Shown in pieces: positions 51,301 through 62,738 of a stretch of 64,000 nt of DNA. Where the stretch lies: contig JASAMV010000684.1 of the NCBI GenBank assembly GCA_030248065.1, positions 1 through 64,000 of the forward strand, written 5' to 3'. Within the stretch, counting starts at the first letter, position 1. The number at the start of each line of letters is the position of its first letter. Both the position numbers and the translations under genes were made by a program. The DNA comes from Rhynchonema sp. JSB1_4 (lineage: Eukaryota; Nematoda; Chromadorea; Monhysterida; Xyalidae). Below the pieces are notes generated by a model, which made no database searches, was not told the origin of the DNA, and saw only the letters and a list, made by a program, of their open reading frames with translations.

Positions 51301-54300
51301 TGCGATCCAACAGTCTGTGCTTGATATGGACCGATGATTGCTGCTCTGTGGTATCACACACAACAGTTTGTGGCCGAATCAGCAAGATTCATTCATAAAC
51401 CACACAGAATTGAGAATATAAGCTACAGAAATACTTGTCGGGTAGCCGAATCAGTCGTATATGACCGACCTGATGGGGTATGACATCAAAGTACCATGTG
51501 AGTACATGCGTACTGTGTCTCATGTATCACGGGAAGGTATAATAACCTCATTTGGGGCATCTTAGATACCAAATACATGCCCAAAAGTTGATTTTGTGAA
51601 GAAAATTTCTCGACCCTTGAGAAAAAATGACAAAAAATAACCCCCAAAAAGGCCATTTTTGGACGTTTTAGAACATTTTGTTCCCCCGAAAAATTTAAAA
51701 AAAAAATTTTTTTTTTAAATTTTTTCAAAAACCTTTTTTTTAAAAAAAAAATTTTTTTTTTGCCCAACCCTGGTAACTCATATACATATGTTGCAAGTAA
51801 TTAGTTGCTTTCGTTTTTTTCGTTCAAATACGGTAGGGATATATCAAACAACAGCTTAAGGCGTGACACAAGTGATATAGCTTGGTGAATTACAGTGTGC
51901 GCCGGTAATCACTGGACACGAAACATGCTCACAAAAGAATCAACGCCGCAAAATGAGCACACAAGACAAAGTTTTGGTGAGCGCACACGACAAATAGTAA
52001 AGCATGGTAGATTATTCTCAGCTGAAAATGTTTTGTGAGAATCACAAATAGCACAGCAGTGTTTAAGAGTGGCTGAATGTAAAAATCTGATTTGATGAAT
52101 TCTTTTATGGTCATTGTGCGACCAATATTCACGAGCGCCATACTTGGAGACATGCGCTAATGAGTGACCGTGCCCCGATATGTGGCTCAAGGTAACTTGT
52201 TTTGCAGCTGGGAATGGACCAGTACATTGGATTCACGTTGGTGGCAGACGCGGGATGGCACGATCTAACGGAGTATTATGCAAAAAATCAAATTCCATTC
52301 GCTATGTTCTACGAAGCAACTTCGCCAGGAGTGCCCATGGTCAAGTGTGTTGAGGCACATGATTCAAAAACTTCTGTCACCCCAGACTAAATTTTCTTGA
52401 AGCCGATTTTGCAAAGAAGCTTCAATTTAGATTCCACAAAACTTGTTTAAAAAGTTTGATTGGTAACAGAAAAAAGGCTGCCCAAGTGATTATAGCGCTG
52501 AAACTGTTATTGGGTTAAACTGTTTGTCACAACTGTGATACCGATGAGCTCTCTGTCTAAAGCCCTTTAACTCTGGACGCAGAATGAACGTCCACGCCAA
52601 CCAAGCGGAACAAGATCTTTCAGGCTTGACAACGATGACAGCGAACAAATCGTCGGTATCAGTAAAAATAAGACCAACCCCCAAAACCACTTTTTCGAGA
52701 AAAAAGCATTTGAAGTTGGCCTGACCGCATTTCCAACACGGTTTGGTTCGGTGGGCTGATGCTTGGCATGTCTACGTAAGGGTGCATGCTGATCATCATA
52801 GAAACAAAAGTAGACTTTGAAACATCATATCCAAGTAAAAACAAAGCTATTTGTCGGTTGGTTTTAGTTCACAAAAAAATAAATATAGACCAAGCCCCTT
52901 GGCGGAGCAGTTGAAAACCGAAAAATAGCCCAACCCCCATTTTCTCTGCCATTTATTTTTCACCTGCTGGAAAATGATTTAATACGGGGTTCATTAAAAT
53001 GTCTTAAAAGAAGCATTATCATTCAAAACGTTTGTTACAGAGGTGGGAATCGGGCCGGGTTACCTCGGTCCGGCATGGCCGGATTCAGAAAAAGTCAGCC
53101 CGGTCCTATCCGGCCCGATTTTTTGGGCCGGGTTTTTCTGATTGTATTTTGAAGCAAACGTCGGGTGTGAAAAGTTTGTTTCTGTTTGTTGAAATCATTG
53201 ATATTTACACATTGAAAACATAAACAAAAACATCAAAAAGCTTGTCTGTGAGAAGCTTCGAACTCGTGGCTCTCACAACCACAGTCAGATATGCTTGCCA
53301 CTGTGCTAAAGACGCCGACAGCCAAGCCGCCTTACGATACATTATAAACGTAATGATCGGGCCAGCAGCGACGCACTCACCGAGAGAGCGCAAAGTCCCT
53401 AATACAACACACGCACAGCTGGGGATTATGCAACAACTCATGTGCTGAAGCAATCTTTGTGTGTGTGTGTGTGTGTGTGTGTTGCAGGGTTGCGTGCTTT
53501 GGGGCTTGGTCTTTTTTGTCCGCGAAAATTCCTCCGCCAACCAACTTGGTTTTCTTTTTCAAAAATAAGAAACTAGACCAACCCCCAACCGGAACTAGAA
53601 GGTGTTTTCAACATGCTGTAACTCAACGTACATAGCGTTTTGAGACAAAATTTTTGGTGAATGTTTAGAATAGTTTGCCAGCTACACGCTGCACACAAAA
53701 AGGGGGTTGGTCTTTGGTTGGGGCTTGGTCTTATTTTTACTGATACCGACGAAATGGATATATACGTCTTTGTGAGAGCTCCCGTTGTGTTCTACATGAT
53801 AGGAAGTGTCTACGGTAGGGCTTCCATATGTTTCGTCAAAAGCGTTTTTCTTTTACATGGCTTTAATTACTAAAAAGCGCTTGTACAGCAGTAGTATATG
53901 GTCCAGGCCTTATATTACATACGGTGTTCCAGCTTCGAATTTCTATTGGCCTGTAGTCCCGTGCCATCAACAATAGGGTGAATGCATACAGTACAATATC
54001 TGAGTGCCACATTATGAGTACCACAGTATCCGTGTGAAATTCAGGCCAGGGCTCAATTCTGAATCTTGCGGCGCACATGATACACGCACACAAGCACGGT
54101 AACGCTGGACTGCCAGAATGGATGGACATGTTGAGGACCGTAACCGGTGATGAATATTCAGGTACGCAAAGGGTGTAAACGCACATGTACACAGTTCATT
54201 TTCATTACCACTTTTGGTTTTCATGCGACTGCACTACCCCTAAATACGCACAGGTGAAATGTTGTACACGTGGGCGACCACCATCGGCTATCCCCTTGTG

Positions 54301-56378
54301 TCTTCGACCCGCCGATGCAATGGCACTCATGCAATTGTGACCATCGCGCAAAAGGCGGGTGGCACCCTGATCTATTGTGTGACGGTTCAGTCCCGGGGCA
54401 CAGGTTCAGGCCCGGCCATTCAGGCCCGGTCAATTCAGGCCCGGCTGGAGCCTAAGCCTATAAATTGGTAAAATCTGCTGGCCTTGAATCGGCCGGGCAT
54501 GAAAAACTGGGCCTGAAAAGGTCGGGCCTAAACTTCCGGGCATAAAAAGTCGCGGCATAACCCTGATCATATTAGGGCCGGGGCGGCATCCAGATCGGCG
54601 GGGATTCGGGATCGGGCTTGACTTGGCTACAAAATGTTTTTATCTACCATACTGCACATTACTGTGTGAAAAGCAAGCCAAGCTGTGGGGCAACGAGTCA
54701 AATCTGACAACGACCTCTCCCGACACAAGATGCTACATGACGTTTCATCTTCGTTTTAGATATAGGCTTCCCAACCGCCGTTTTGATGCCCGTCAATCCA
54801 GACGAAAAAAGCCCGACAAATCTTTAGAATGGGAAAACATGATTGTCAATTATTACGTGAAGAAACCAGCATGATGCCGACACATGCAAAAATTCTTCAC
54901 AACGATGCCAGGAAAATAGGAGATCCATCACAAATGCTGTCGAATACTGTCTCAGAAGTGTGTATTGACGTTGTAATAACCTCGCATATCCGGACTACAG
55001 GTGGTCGAACAAAACACGCACATCTACGAAACAGGCTTCACCGGCAGAAAGCCATTCCCGTTTTCGATCACCTACGTTGATAGCGATCGTCGTAGAAAGT
55101 GGGTGGTTGCTGTGGGCACAGTGTTGAAATCTAATGGTCGAAAATTTTGCGTAAGATTGACCAGTGCAGGCGTTGACACTGAAGGCGTCGGTTACAACAT
55201 GCAAGCCATGCGACTGCCCGGGGCTTACTGTAAATAGCATCATCTCTTCCCAGCTTTTTTCAAATGCAAGGACCAATGTTCAAAGAACAGATGCATAATA
55301 TGAATCACTCTCCTCTCGAGATCAGTTGGTTTTCCTTCAGAACTCACTTCATGAAAACGGATATGATTGAAATCGCGGTGCCAAAGACCTGTACCTCTGG
55401 TGCTGCTGTCGACGGTCATTATGTGGTGGACCCGAAACAACAAGTGCTCGCGCGGTACGTCTACACGGCGCGCAACTATCTGTCGATGTTTGAAGCTTGT
55501 CTGAACAAGACGGCGTCAAACAAGTGTCTTGTGCTTCAGGTCAGGCCGACAAAATTTTGTTGTAAACCTGCATCGCCTCTTTTGGGGCACCACGGACATC
55601 GTTTCGGCGACAATATCTTATAATTTGGTGTAATATTTCGGTGCAATTTGAAAAGGCTATAAAGAAACACTGATGTAATAAATACTGAAATGCTGTATTG
55701 CTGCCCTGCAGATCAGCGCAGTTGTGCTCGACTTCTGCTTCGTAATGCGCCACTCACAGCTGCCTCTCAACTCCGATTCCGACTACGGCAATGTGACGAT
55801 CTGGGATGAAATATTTTCATTGTTGCGCAATCACACGTCAACAAAAGTGGATGAAAATGTATAGATTGTGTTGGGTGTCAGAAAAGAAGCCGATGAATAA
55901 CGCACTTTGATGATTGTTGTTACATTTGTTGTTCATAACCTCAGCTCCGCAAACGAACCGAGATCGACCCAACAACGCTGGCACAATACGGAATGTTGCC
56001 CCCTCATGTGGGACGACCGACCCGCAACGGGTTCATTGCGTCAGCACCCCACTCGAGGACAGAGGAAGAAGAGGTTTCAAAAAAATCCGTGTAGTCCTCG
56101 GTTCCTAAAAGATTATTCATTCTAGTTTTACCACTCATGTGCATCAGAATTTGCAGGATTTCCTTCGACTTGCATTGTAGTTTCGTAAAGAATTACCTTT
56201 TAATCAATTCATGCAGTTAATCGAGGTGTCAGCGTTGTGCCGATGCTGCATGAAATCGCCTGAAGAAATCGCCAACGAGACAGACGCTTCCGGTGAACAG
56301 TGTCGCGAGCTTTGGAACACACGCTGTCGACGGACCAAGCTGATGCGCGCGCTCAAACGCACGCAGAAGATCACATGA
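48387..56378 (+). CDS. M1 aminopeptidase-like protein, predicted inactive
   Basis: Exons seen: 48387-48469, 48662-48892, 49127-49302, ~49690-49873, 49982-50126, 50418-~50588, ~50790-50958 or beyond, 52208-~52345, 54050-54161, 54254-~54376, 55001-~55200, ~55264-55539, 55712-55858, 55945-56073, 56217-56378. Signal peptide MSATSLPRLVVLASFIYATA. Family landmarks in order: YNIRLRIPDIP, YRLKILFNGL, RLIYPCIDHPALKARF, PKLDLIIQPLNW, AVYVLAPTVVQQWTGYLSL, YEATSPGVPM, LYTWATTIGYPLVSS, and an ERAP1_C-like tail (GHYVVDP, VVLDFCFVM). GAMENWG reads LAFTNMG; HExxH reads PTVVQ; the third zinc ligand Glu reads Gly. Peptidase activity is therefore not expected. A TAG follows HYIWQ in frame near 50996, and several junctions are unresolved, so partial decay is possible. 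Confidence 0.8.
51122..51772 (-). mobile_element. hAT-type MITE, subfamily I, copy 3
   Basis: CAGGGTTGG to GCCCAACCCTG, perfect 8-bp duplication GTAACTCA. It is the reverse-complement relative of 7467-8118. It lies in an intron of the M1-like gene. Confidence 0.92.
52645..53752. mobile_element. Inverted-repeat element with AGACCAACCCCC arms
   Basis: TCGTCGGTATCAGTAAAAAT and its inverted copy lie at the two ends, each followed by TAAGACCAACCCCC-type sequence repeated several times inside. It contains a tRNA-like minus-strand stretch (about 53250-53312, B box GAGTTCGAAGC) and a short (GT)n at 53459. It lies within an intron of the M1-like gene. Confidence 0.65.
54371..54560 (+). repeat. GGGCCTGAA-type interspersed repeat, copy 3
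   Basis: TGTGTGACGGTTCAGTCCCG then GGCACAGG and repeated TTCAGGCCCGG. It abuts the 3' end of an M1-like exon and may have replaced or supplied its splice donor. Confidence 0.7.
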
Positions 56379-57601
56379 TTAGGATGCATGTTTGGTACTA
56401 CTATGTCTCCATGATTTCACAGGCAAGGATATTCAGACCCACAAGTTCAAAATCATTCAGTCCCGTCTCTTTTCGGAACGAGACACCACAAGTTGAAAAA
56501 GCCTGTTTGTGACAGATACCGGGTCTAAAACACAACCTAGCAGGTATTCTGATGCTTCAAATGCGGAACCAAAGTTGGTTTGAAGAACATCGACCTTGAA
56601 GTGAACGGACCTGGATCTGCATGACTGGTTCTGAACTTGTGCGCTGGCTGGGGACTGAAACATCACACGATGATGCAACGTGGTGCGTTTTCGGATATGA
56701 TCCCAAGCTTTGAGATAAAACAAAGACAACTTTAGGACGGCGTTTGATGCAGTGACGTTTACTTTGTTAACTGATATGGTGCGGTCACACCAGTAATAAC
56801 TGCAGTAACCCAACATCACACGCACAAACACTTCACAAACACAAACTATAGTCGATCACAATCACAAACATATGTATATACATACATACATAATGGCGTT
56901 TAGAAAACAACGTTGGGTTTGCCTTGGGGAAGGAGCGCTCGAAAATGACTTTTTTGAGACTTTAATGGTAAAGTGTGTATCTTGGGCTGTTGTAACAGCC
57001 CGAAATTTCGAAAATCCTATTTTCAGCTGAAAACTCCGAGTTAATGTTCCAGAAAAGCCGATTTTTGCGATACCCCGAGCGCGCATTCAAAAAGCAATCA
57101 TTAACAGCGCTTTAACAGGAGTTTGGCATATCTGAGCACAGTTTTAGAAAGTTGACAAACCGCGCTTTCGGATAGGCTACCGTGCTTTTCTGATGTTCAC
57201 AAAAAATCGGTTACCTTTTACGATTTTGTCTTTTTCATACCTTACAAAAGTACTAACTGACCAACTCGCCAGCGAAATCTAATCTCAACAGCGAAATAGC
57301 GTTTGTGTGCCCAAAAACTTCAATTGGGCACTGCACACTACTCAACCATCACTGATCTGATTATCATTCGCCTTTTGTTAACCTCTCTAAACTATGTAAA
57401 CCGTGAAAGGGCGAAGCATGATGGATATGACAATTACATTTGACCTGGTATCCGATATGCCGTGTGAACCGTACATGGTTGGTTCGGTATAGGTCCCTGC
57501 ATAAGCCATAAACCGATCTGACCAAGACCATTACCTATTTTGTATGTTATTGGGGAAGTTGAATTTGCCAATATTATCCGAAACTAATGCGCCTTGTCGT
57601 C
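56379..57601. other. No gene recognised
   Basis: Between the M1-like stop and the membrane-protein cluster. ORFs at 56457-56831 (minus) and 56862-57086 (minus) show no motifs or splice support. A short TATG/CATA repeat lies near 56870-56890. Confidence 0.45.
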
Positions 57602-58980
57602 ATGATGTCAACAGGCCGCTCAATTTCACCGAAACTCACCATGGTCACTTTGCCGTTTCTGATTTTGGTTGCACAAACCCAGCCTCTGAGAATACAACCA
57701 CGAATCATAAGACCGTAAGTTTTCGGTTCAAGTTGCTCCCTTGTAGTGCTTTCGCGAAGCGCATGCCAATTTGAGTGCACGAACACCAAAATTAATTTAC
57801 AGCAAAACACCAGCGCACCATCCAATTCTACATCTGAATCAGGTCTCCCCATTTGGGCCATTATTCTCACCGTTTGTTGTGCGCTTTGCATTCTGCTGTG
57901 CTGCTTGTGCTGCTGCTGTTGCGCCATGGCAAATTCGGAGGGTCACCAGGTACAAGGGTGAGTCGAGTGATATTGGAAAAAATGAGAAAGCCACCACCAA
58001 ATGTCCACAAGCACCCATTCTGTTCGGAAAAAAATATTCGACATTTTTATAATCCAGACCGACCGCCGCTATCAGTGTGATACAGAACGGTTCGCAGCAG
58101 CACGTGCTTTCAAGGACGGGCATCCTTACCGTCCACGGACCAGACGGGTCACAAATGAAAAGCATCGGTGGACCCCACGGTATCGTCACAGTCCGACGAG
58201 CCGATGGATCAATGATCAAAACCATAGGCGGACCTGGTGGTATTGTCACTGTGAGACGAGTTGATGGGTCGAAACTCAAAACCTTGGGCGGACGGGAAGG
58301 TATACGGCGCACATCACTGCTTCAGAAAAATCTGGGTTTCGATTGAGTTTTCTTTTGTTCATTTGGCTAATCTATGTATGTAACTTAAAAAATCGATTTT
58401 CACTTTGCAAAAAAGTCGTACAGTCGAAAGAACAATTAATGACCAGATATTTGGGTAGTGGTAGGCACTTCGGATTTGTAAACTTTGCGCCAAAACGACG
58501 CACAATTGTTTCGCAACATTGGACATCGATATGTTTTTATTTTAGTCGATTGATGCAGATTCTGGGATCAATAAACAGACTAACTTTTCTTTTCAACTTT
58601 GCTTGACAGATTTTGGCACAGTCAATTGGCCGATGGTCTCAGTCAGCGGACATACAGCACCAAACATCCAATCAAACATCGTAACGATAACGGACCCAGG
58701 AGTGGTATCCACAACAACGAATATTACAAATGCCGGGCATGGATGGACGGTGAACAGGTTTGAGGACAAAGTGTAAAAAAATTTCTTTTTTTGCGAATTC
58801 TCTGCTGATGCAGCCATCAACGAATGAACGACACCCTGAAAGTGACCGCTGACAACGACAACCTTGACCATCGAGACTAGAAACGACAAGGGAAAGACCG
58901 TTCGTGCGTACACCGTGACCCCGAACAAGACAGAATCGACCGAAATCAAGGGCAGTCAGAAAAAGGGAAAACTGAACGAT
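57602..58980 (+). CDS. Single-pass membrane protein with intracellular GIVTV repeats
   Basis: Exons: 57602-57714, 57803-57949, 58086-58299, 58610-58757, and an uncertain last exon before a stop near 58980. Two in-frame ATGs start a signal-like stretch (LTMVTLPFLILVAQ). The ectodomain is short and Ser/Thr-rich; exon 2 gives GLPIWAIILTVC, a transmembrane helix running into a CC-rich patch suitable for palmitoylation. Exon 3 encodes three 20-residue repeats of the form GIVTVxxxDGSxxKTIGGxx. Exon 4 continues in phase with DFGTVNWPMVSVSGHTAPN. The family is not one I recognise. One problem: the signal-peptide frame and the ENTTTNHKT frame that matches the neighbouring paralogue are offset by one base, so exon 1 may be wrong or broken. 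Confidence 0.55.
58119..58298 (+). repeat. Three 60-bp coding tandem repeats
   Basis: Units 58119-58178, 58179-58238, 58239-58298. In the frame giving G-I-[LV]-T-V-x-x-x-D-G-S-x-x-K-[ST]-[IL]-G-G, many differences between units are at third codon positions and silent (G, I, T, D, S and G codons). This supports translation in this frame, although another plus frame and the minus strand are also open. Confidence 0.8.
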
Positions 58981-59534
58981 GAATCTGATAAATCACTCAG
59001 CTGGGATTAGCTTTTCAAAATACAATTGAATTGTAATCAGTCATTACAATCGGTCAAACTAAGAATGCCACGATTATCCTGAGGATCGTCATTAAATACT
59101 GTGAGCTCGTCCTAGAACGACAAAACTGTGCACAAATGGTAATGGTATAAATGCGAGAACAACAACCACTGGACGCCGACATATCGACTAATATCGCAAT
59201 TGAAGAAAGCTATCGTTATCGGCATTTTGCAAAAAATTGCGAAGGCTGTTCCACACCAAATCAACTGTTCGACTTCGACGTATATATATATACGCTTGAG
59301 GATGCCGACAAGGGTGTTCGTCAGTTGAAAGCGCTCATAGAGTGACGTACACATACAGTAAGTCACGAGTGAAGTTGCAGGAAGACAGGCACGGCACGGC
59401 ACGGCATAATGTGAGCTAAGCTGTGACACAGTGTATTCAAAATGTAAGCCATGTGGGTGGGCTTTGAAATATTCTACAAACCAACTGTTTCCACATAGAA
59501 ACTCAATGCTAAAATTTGTGCTCGATCACTCGTC

Positions 59535-61142
59535 ATGGCCATCACGTGCATCTGGGAAATTTTACGAAAATTCACCACGATCACCCTGCTGTTCGTGCTT
59601 TTAATTCTACAACCGCAATGCCACGCCACTGAGAACACAACGGCGGACACAACGACCACTACAACAAATGACACAGTCGGTTCACTTCTTTTAAGGGTTG
59701 GATTAAAAAAAAGTAAAAGTTTTTTTGTAAAAAAAATTTTTTTTTTTAAAAAGTTGGCCACTTTTTTTATTTTAAAATTTTAAAAAGTAAGTCCACTTTT
59801 TTTATTATTTTAACCATTTTTTTCGTTATTTTCTCACTAAAAATGTATGTTTTCATGCGTTTTATTGCTCATCATTCTCAAAAAATTGCCTGCGGCGCTT
59901 ATATTTCAGTTTAAAATGGCGTTGTAATGGACTCATACAGTTCCCAGACATCCCAACAATCGCTGCACGTATAATATAGGACACCCCATACCGTATACTG
60001 TGCAGTTATTGAGCTATCGACGTAAGCTATCGACAGACTCCACGTTGCTCGCCTTATTTGCAGTTGTGTGGATTTGTCATTTGTTGCTTTTGTCACACAA
60101 CATGAGTGTGGTGTAACTCTTTATCTCTCTTCAAATTTATCTCCAAACTCACAAACAGAAGGTTGGTCTTCCCTTTGTCATATATGCCCACAGAGTTACC
60201 TTCGGGCGGGTTCTCAAAGTTATGACCAAATGGGCTAGATCGCAGGTCATCGACATAAACATGCAAGTCAGTGCAGAAGTTCTCTTTAGTGTCCCTCACA
60301 AGATACCTAAGTAACATGATTTCAGAAATTTCATTTTTCTAGAAACCAATTTTTTGGGGGTCCGGAATAAAAAAAAGTGATTTTTAAAAAAAATTTTAAA
60401 AAGTTTTTTTTTTAAAAAAGTTCGATAATAAAAAAATTTTTTAATCCAACCCTGCTTTTAGGTTATATTGGTGGTGAGTAAGATGAATTTAGTGTTCCTT
60501 CACGAACTATACGGTTAAGTGGTACACGCATATTCACAGACAACCACCAACTCTACGACCCTCAGCGCAGCTGCGGGATTACCAGTCTGGGCAATTGTGC
60601 TAATTGTGTGCGGTTCACTATTCGCTGTGTCGGGCTGCATTGCCTGCTGCACATGTCATAAGACAGAGGTGAGCCCTGCGTATGTGCTCATGAGTGAGTA
60701 AACTGCTATTTGGGGATGTACGTAAAGAACTGTGACAGCTATTGGTTTGGAGCATTGACATGAGACAAAGGCCCAAATTCTCGAAAGCGCAACAACCACC
60801 GGGCGGTGGTTGTGCCCCCAAACACGATGATGACAACTTCCAGCTGGCTGACCTCAATCTGCTGCGTGCTGACGCGAACAGCGGCGTTTTTTTAACGCGC
60901 GCATGTTTTGGAACTGGGAATTTACGCACCGAGGTAGAGAATCAAATACACGGTTGCGCAACCGTCCCCGGTGGCGGTGACCCTTTTGAGAATTCGGGCC
61001 AAAAGACCAGCCACAGAAACTAGACGCGTAATTCATAACACACATCCTTAATTCATATTGATAGTTCCAGACCGATACGGAGCGGTTCGCTGCCAGAATT
61101 CAGTGGGACAACGTAATCAAAGCCAAAAACGATCATCATTAA
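59535..61142 (+). CDS. Small single-pass membrane protein, paralogue of 57602 gene
   Basis: Three exons, all phase 0: 59535-59675, 60540-60668, 61071-61142; predicted 113 residues. The N-terminus carries a signal peptide (TTITLLFVLLILQPQCHA), then a Thr/Asn ectodomain ENTTADTTTTTTNDT. Next comes GLPVWAIVLIVCGSLF with a cytosolic Cys patch CIACCTCHK, and a short tail ending AKNDHH. The same architecture, GLP[IV]WAI start of the membrane helix and exon boundaries are seen in the 57602 gene, so the two are tandem paralogues. This copy lacks the 20-residue repeats. Intron 1 holds a hAT MITE and intron 2 a fold-back element. AATAAA is at about 61301. Function unknown; an adhesion, receptor or mucin-like role would be speculation. 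Confidence 0.7.
59694..60454 (+). mobile_element. hAT-type MITE, subfamily IV, copy 2
   Basis: AGGGTTGGATTA to TAATCCAACCCTG with CTTTTAAG/CTTTTAGG flanks (7 of 8, left overlapping the end). It matches 45139-45701 but holds about 130 extra bases (around 59910-60065) inside. Confidence 0.82.
60770..61000. mobile_element. Fold-back element, GGCCCAAATTCTCG family
   Basis: Ends GGCCCAAATTCTCGAAAG and CTTTTGAGAATTCGGGCC. The core (about 60812-60895) reads GATGACAACTTCCAGC then GCTGACCTCAATCTGCTGCG, matching the cores at 41171 and 19165. Intron 2 of the small membrane-protein gene. Confidence 0.82.
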
Positions 61143-61300
61143 ATGCGACCACACCGAAACGCATGAATGTGTATTGTGCCTTCAGTTCGGTGTTGTTTTT
61201 ATCAGTTCAGTGCTTCTTATATCCTGTTACTTTTCGCTCGCTTTCATTCACTTGTGAAACAACTTTGCGCTAAATTTCACACGGTTTCATTCCGCATATC

Positions 61301-61306
61301 AATAAA
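61301..61306 (+). terminator. Polyadenylation signal after small membrane-protein gene
   Basis: AATAAA about 160 bases after the TAA at 61140-61142, a plausible 3'-end signal. Confidence 0.45.
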
Positions 61307-61488
61307 ATTTTGGACCGAAGAGTTCAATAATTGAACAAGATTCAATTCTAATCATGAATCAAATTCAATGAACTTGCCCAGGAGAAACAACCTCTCAAAA
61401 GCAAGGATGAAAACAATTCGATAATAACTTCGAAAATATTATAATTGACCACTGGGAGAGGTCTAATTGCCAAAATTCTACTTGTCAT

Positions 61489-62270
61489 GACGTCTACAGG
61501 GCGCTCAATCACAACAAAATTCGCCACGATCAACTTGCTGTTTCTGATCTTCCAACCCAACCCCACTGCCATGCCATTGAGAATACGACCACAACCAATT
61601 TCACCGAAGCAACGACCACCAATGCACTTTGTTTTTTAAATAGTTTCTTGCATCGCAGTCCAATCTAGATTTTAGGATGTGGAAGCTGCTGGTCATCAAC
61701 GGAGGGCAGCGCGAGTAGTTTCAAGTTAACAGAAGAGAAAGAAGAAAAATGGTTTCCATGGCTGAAATGCATACATTTCGAACGAAAACTCCTTCAATGT
61801 CTGGGTTGCCTTGAGGGCTGCATTGAAGCAAAAAATACCAATGTTATTGGTCAGACGGTAAGGTGCTTTGACCGCACGCCTTTGCGCAAAGACCAGTGAC
61901 ACGTTCAGTAAACTACAAAACGTAATAAAAAAAACTCAGACAACCGCACGAACCATCGACCATCAAATCATCAATCAACATCGACAACCACCATTTCACC
62001 GCCGAGTTTGGATCTGCCGCTTTGGGGAAAACCGTTCTGATGCTGGTTCGGCAAGTTATCCTTTACGCTGTGTTGTTGTTCTGCATTGACGCTGCGGTAT
62101 ATGATGTACGAGGAAAGCAAGCACCTACAAGCACCTGATCATGTCCGTGCCACACTACAATACAACAAAACAAAACAGAACAGAGCAACTGATGAACAAC
62201 AGAACAAAACTATCATGCTCATGATTGTCGCCATCTTGTCGTTCTTATTCTCTGAACTGAAAGAATAATG
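61489..62270 (+). pseudogene. Probable decayed third member of the membrane-protein family
   Basis: 61489 starts MTSTGRSITTKFATINLLFL, similar to the starts of both neighbours (the 57602 gene begins MSTGRSI in its second ATG). The frame matching CHAIENTTTT of the paralogue ectodomain is offset by one base from the signal frame. Downstream near 62010 a stretch SLDLPLWG recalls GLP[IV]WAI, but the membrane segment is broken by a stop and frame change. Best read as a pseudogene, although an unrecognised intron could rescue part of it. Confidence 0.5.
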
Positions 62271-62339
62271 ATTCATTCTCAGGATATAACTATTAACAAC
62301 ATTTCTGAATAATTAACAAAAGATTTTTTGTTCAAACGC

Positions 62340-62515
62340 ATCAAAGCAAGAAAGCGCAAAAAAAGAGCGAAACGCTCGGGCGCGAACGAAAGCGCGCGGC
62401 AAAGAGCGAAAGCGCGAAATCGCGCTTCGCGCTTGGCGCGAAGAGGGAGCGAAGGCAAATTTCAATTTCGCGCCTGGGCGCGAAGAGCGAGCGAAGGAAA
62501 AAATTTGGGAGCGAG
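62340..62515. repeat. GCGAA-rich low-complexity tract
   Basis: Strongly purine-biased repetition of GAGCGAA and GCGCGAA words on the plus strand. No inverted-repeat ends. It lies upstream of the ET-module gene. Confidence 0.8.
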
Positions 62516-62738
62516 CCCATCACTACCTGAAGCTTTTGTAAAGTGCTGCTGTATGACATTGTATCGACTGGAATGAATTCGCCATTTCCTCTCTTTTTTA
62601 CCTCTCCTGAGCGCAGGGTTTCCGACATTTATCGCCAGCGATTCACTCACACGAGCTATCAAATTTCAACTCAAAATTTTCACAGCATACAGACAAAGTC
62701 ATTGAATTTTGAACCATCAGCCAGCTGCCTATATCATC

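Noticed and set aside
57839..58312. 157-codon minus-strand ORF opposite the membrane-protein repeats
   Set aside because: It mirrors the 60-bp repeats. Silent changes fit the plus-strand frame, and the plus strand has matched splice sites.
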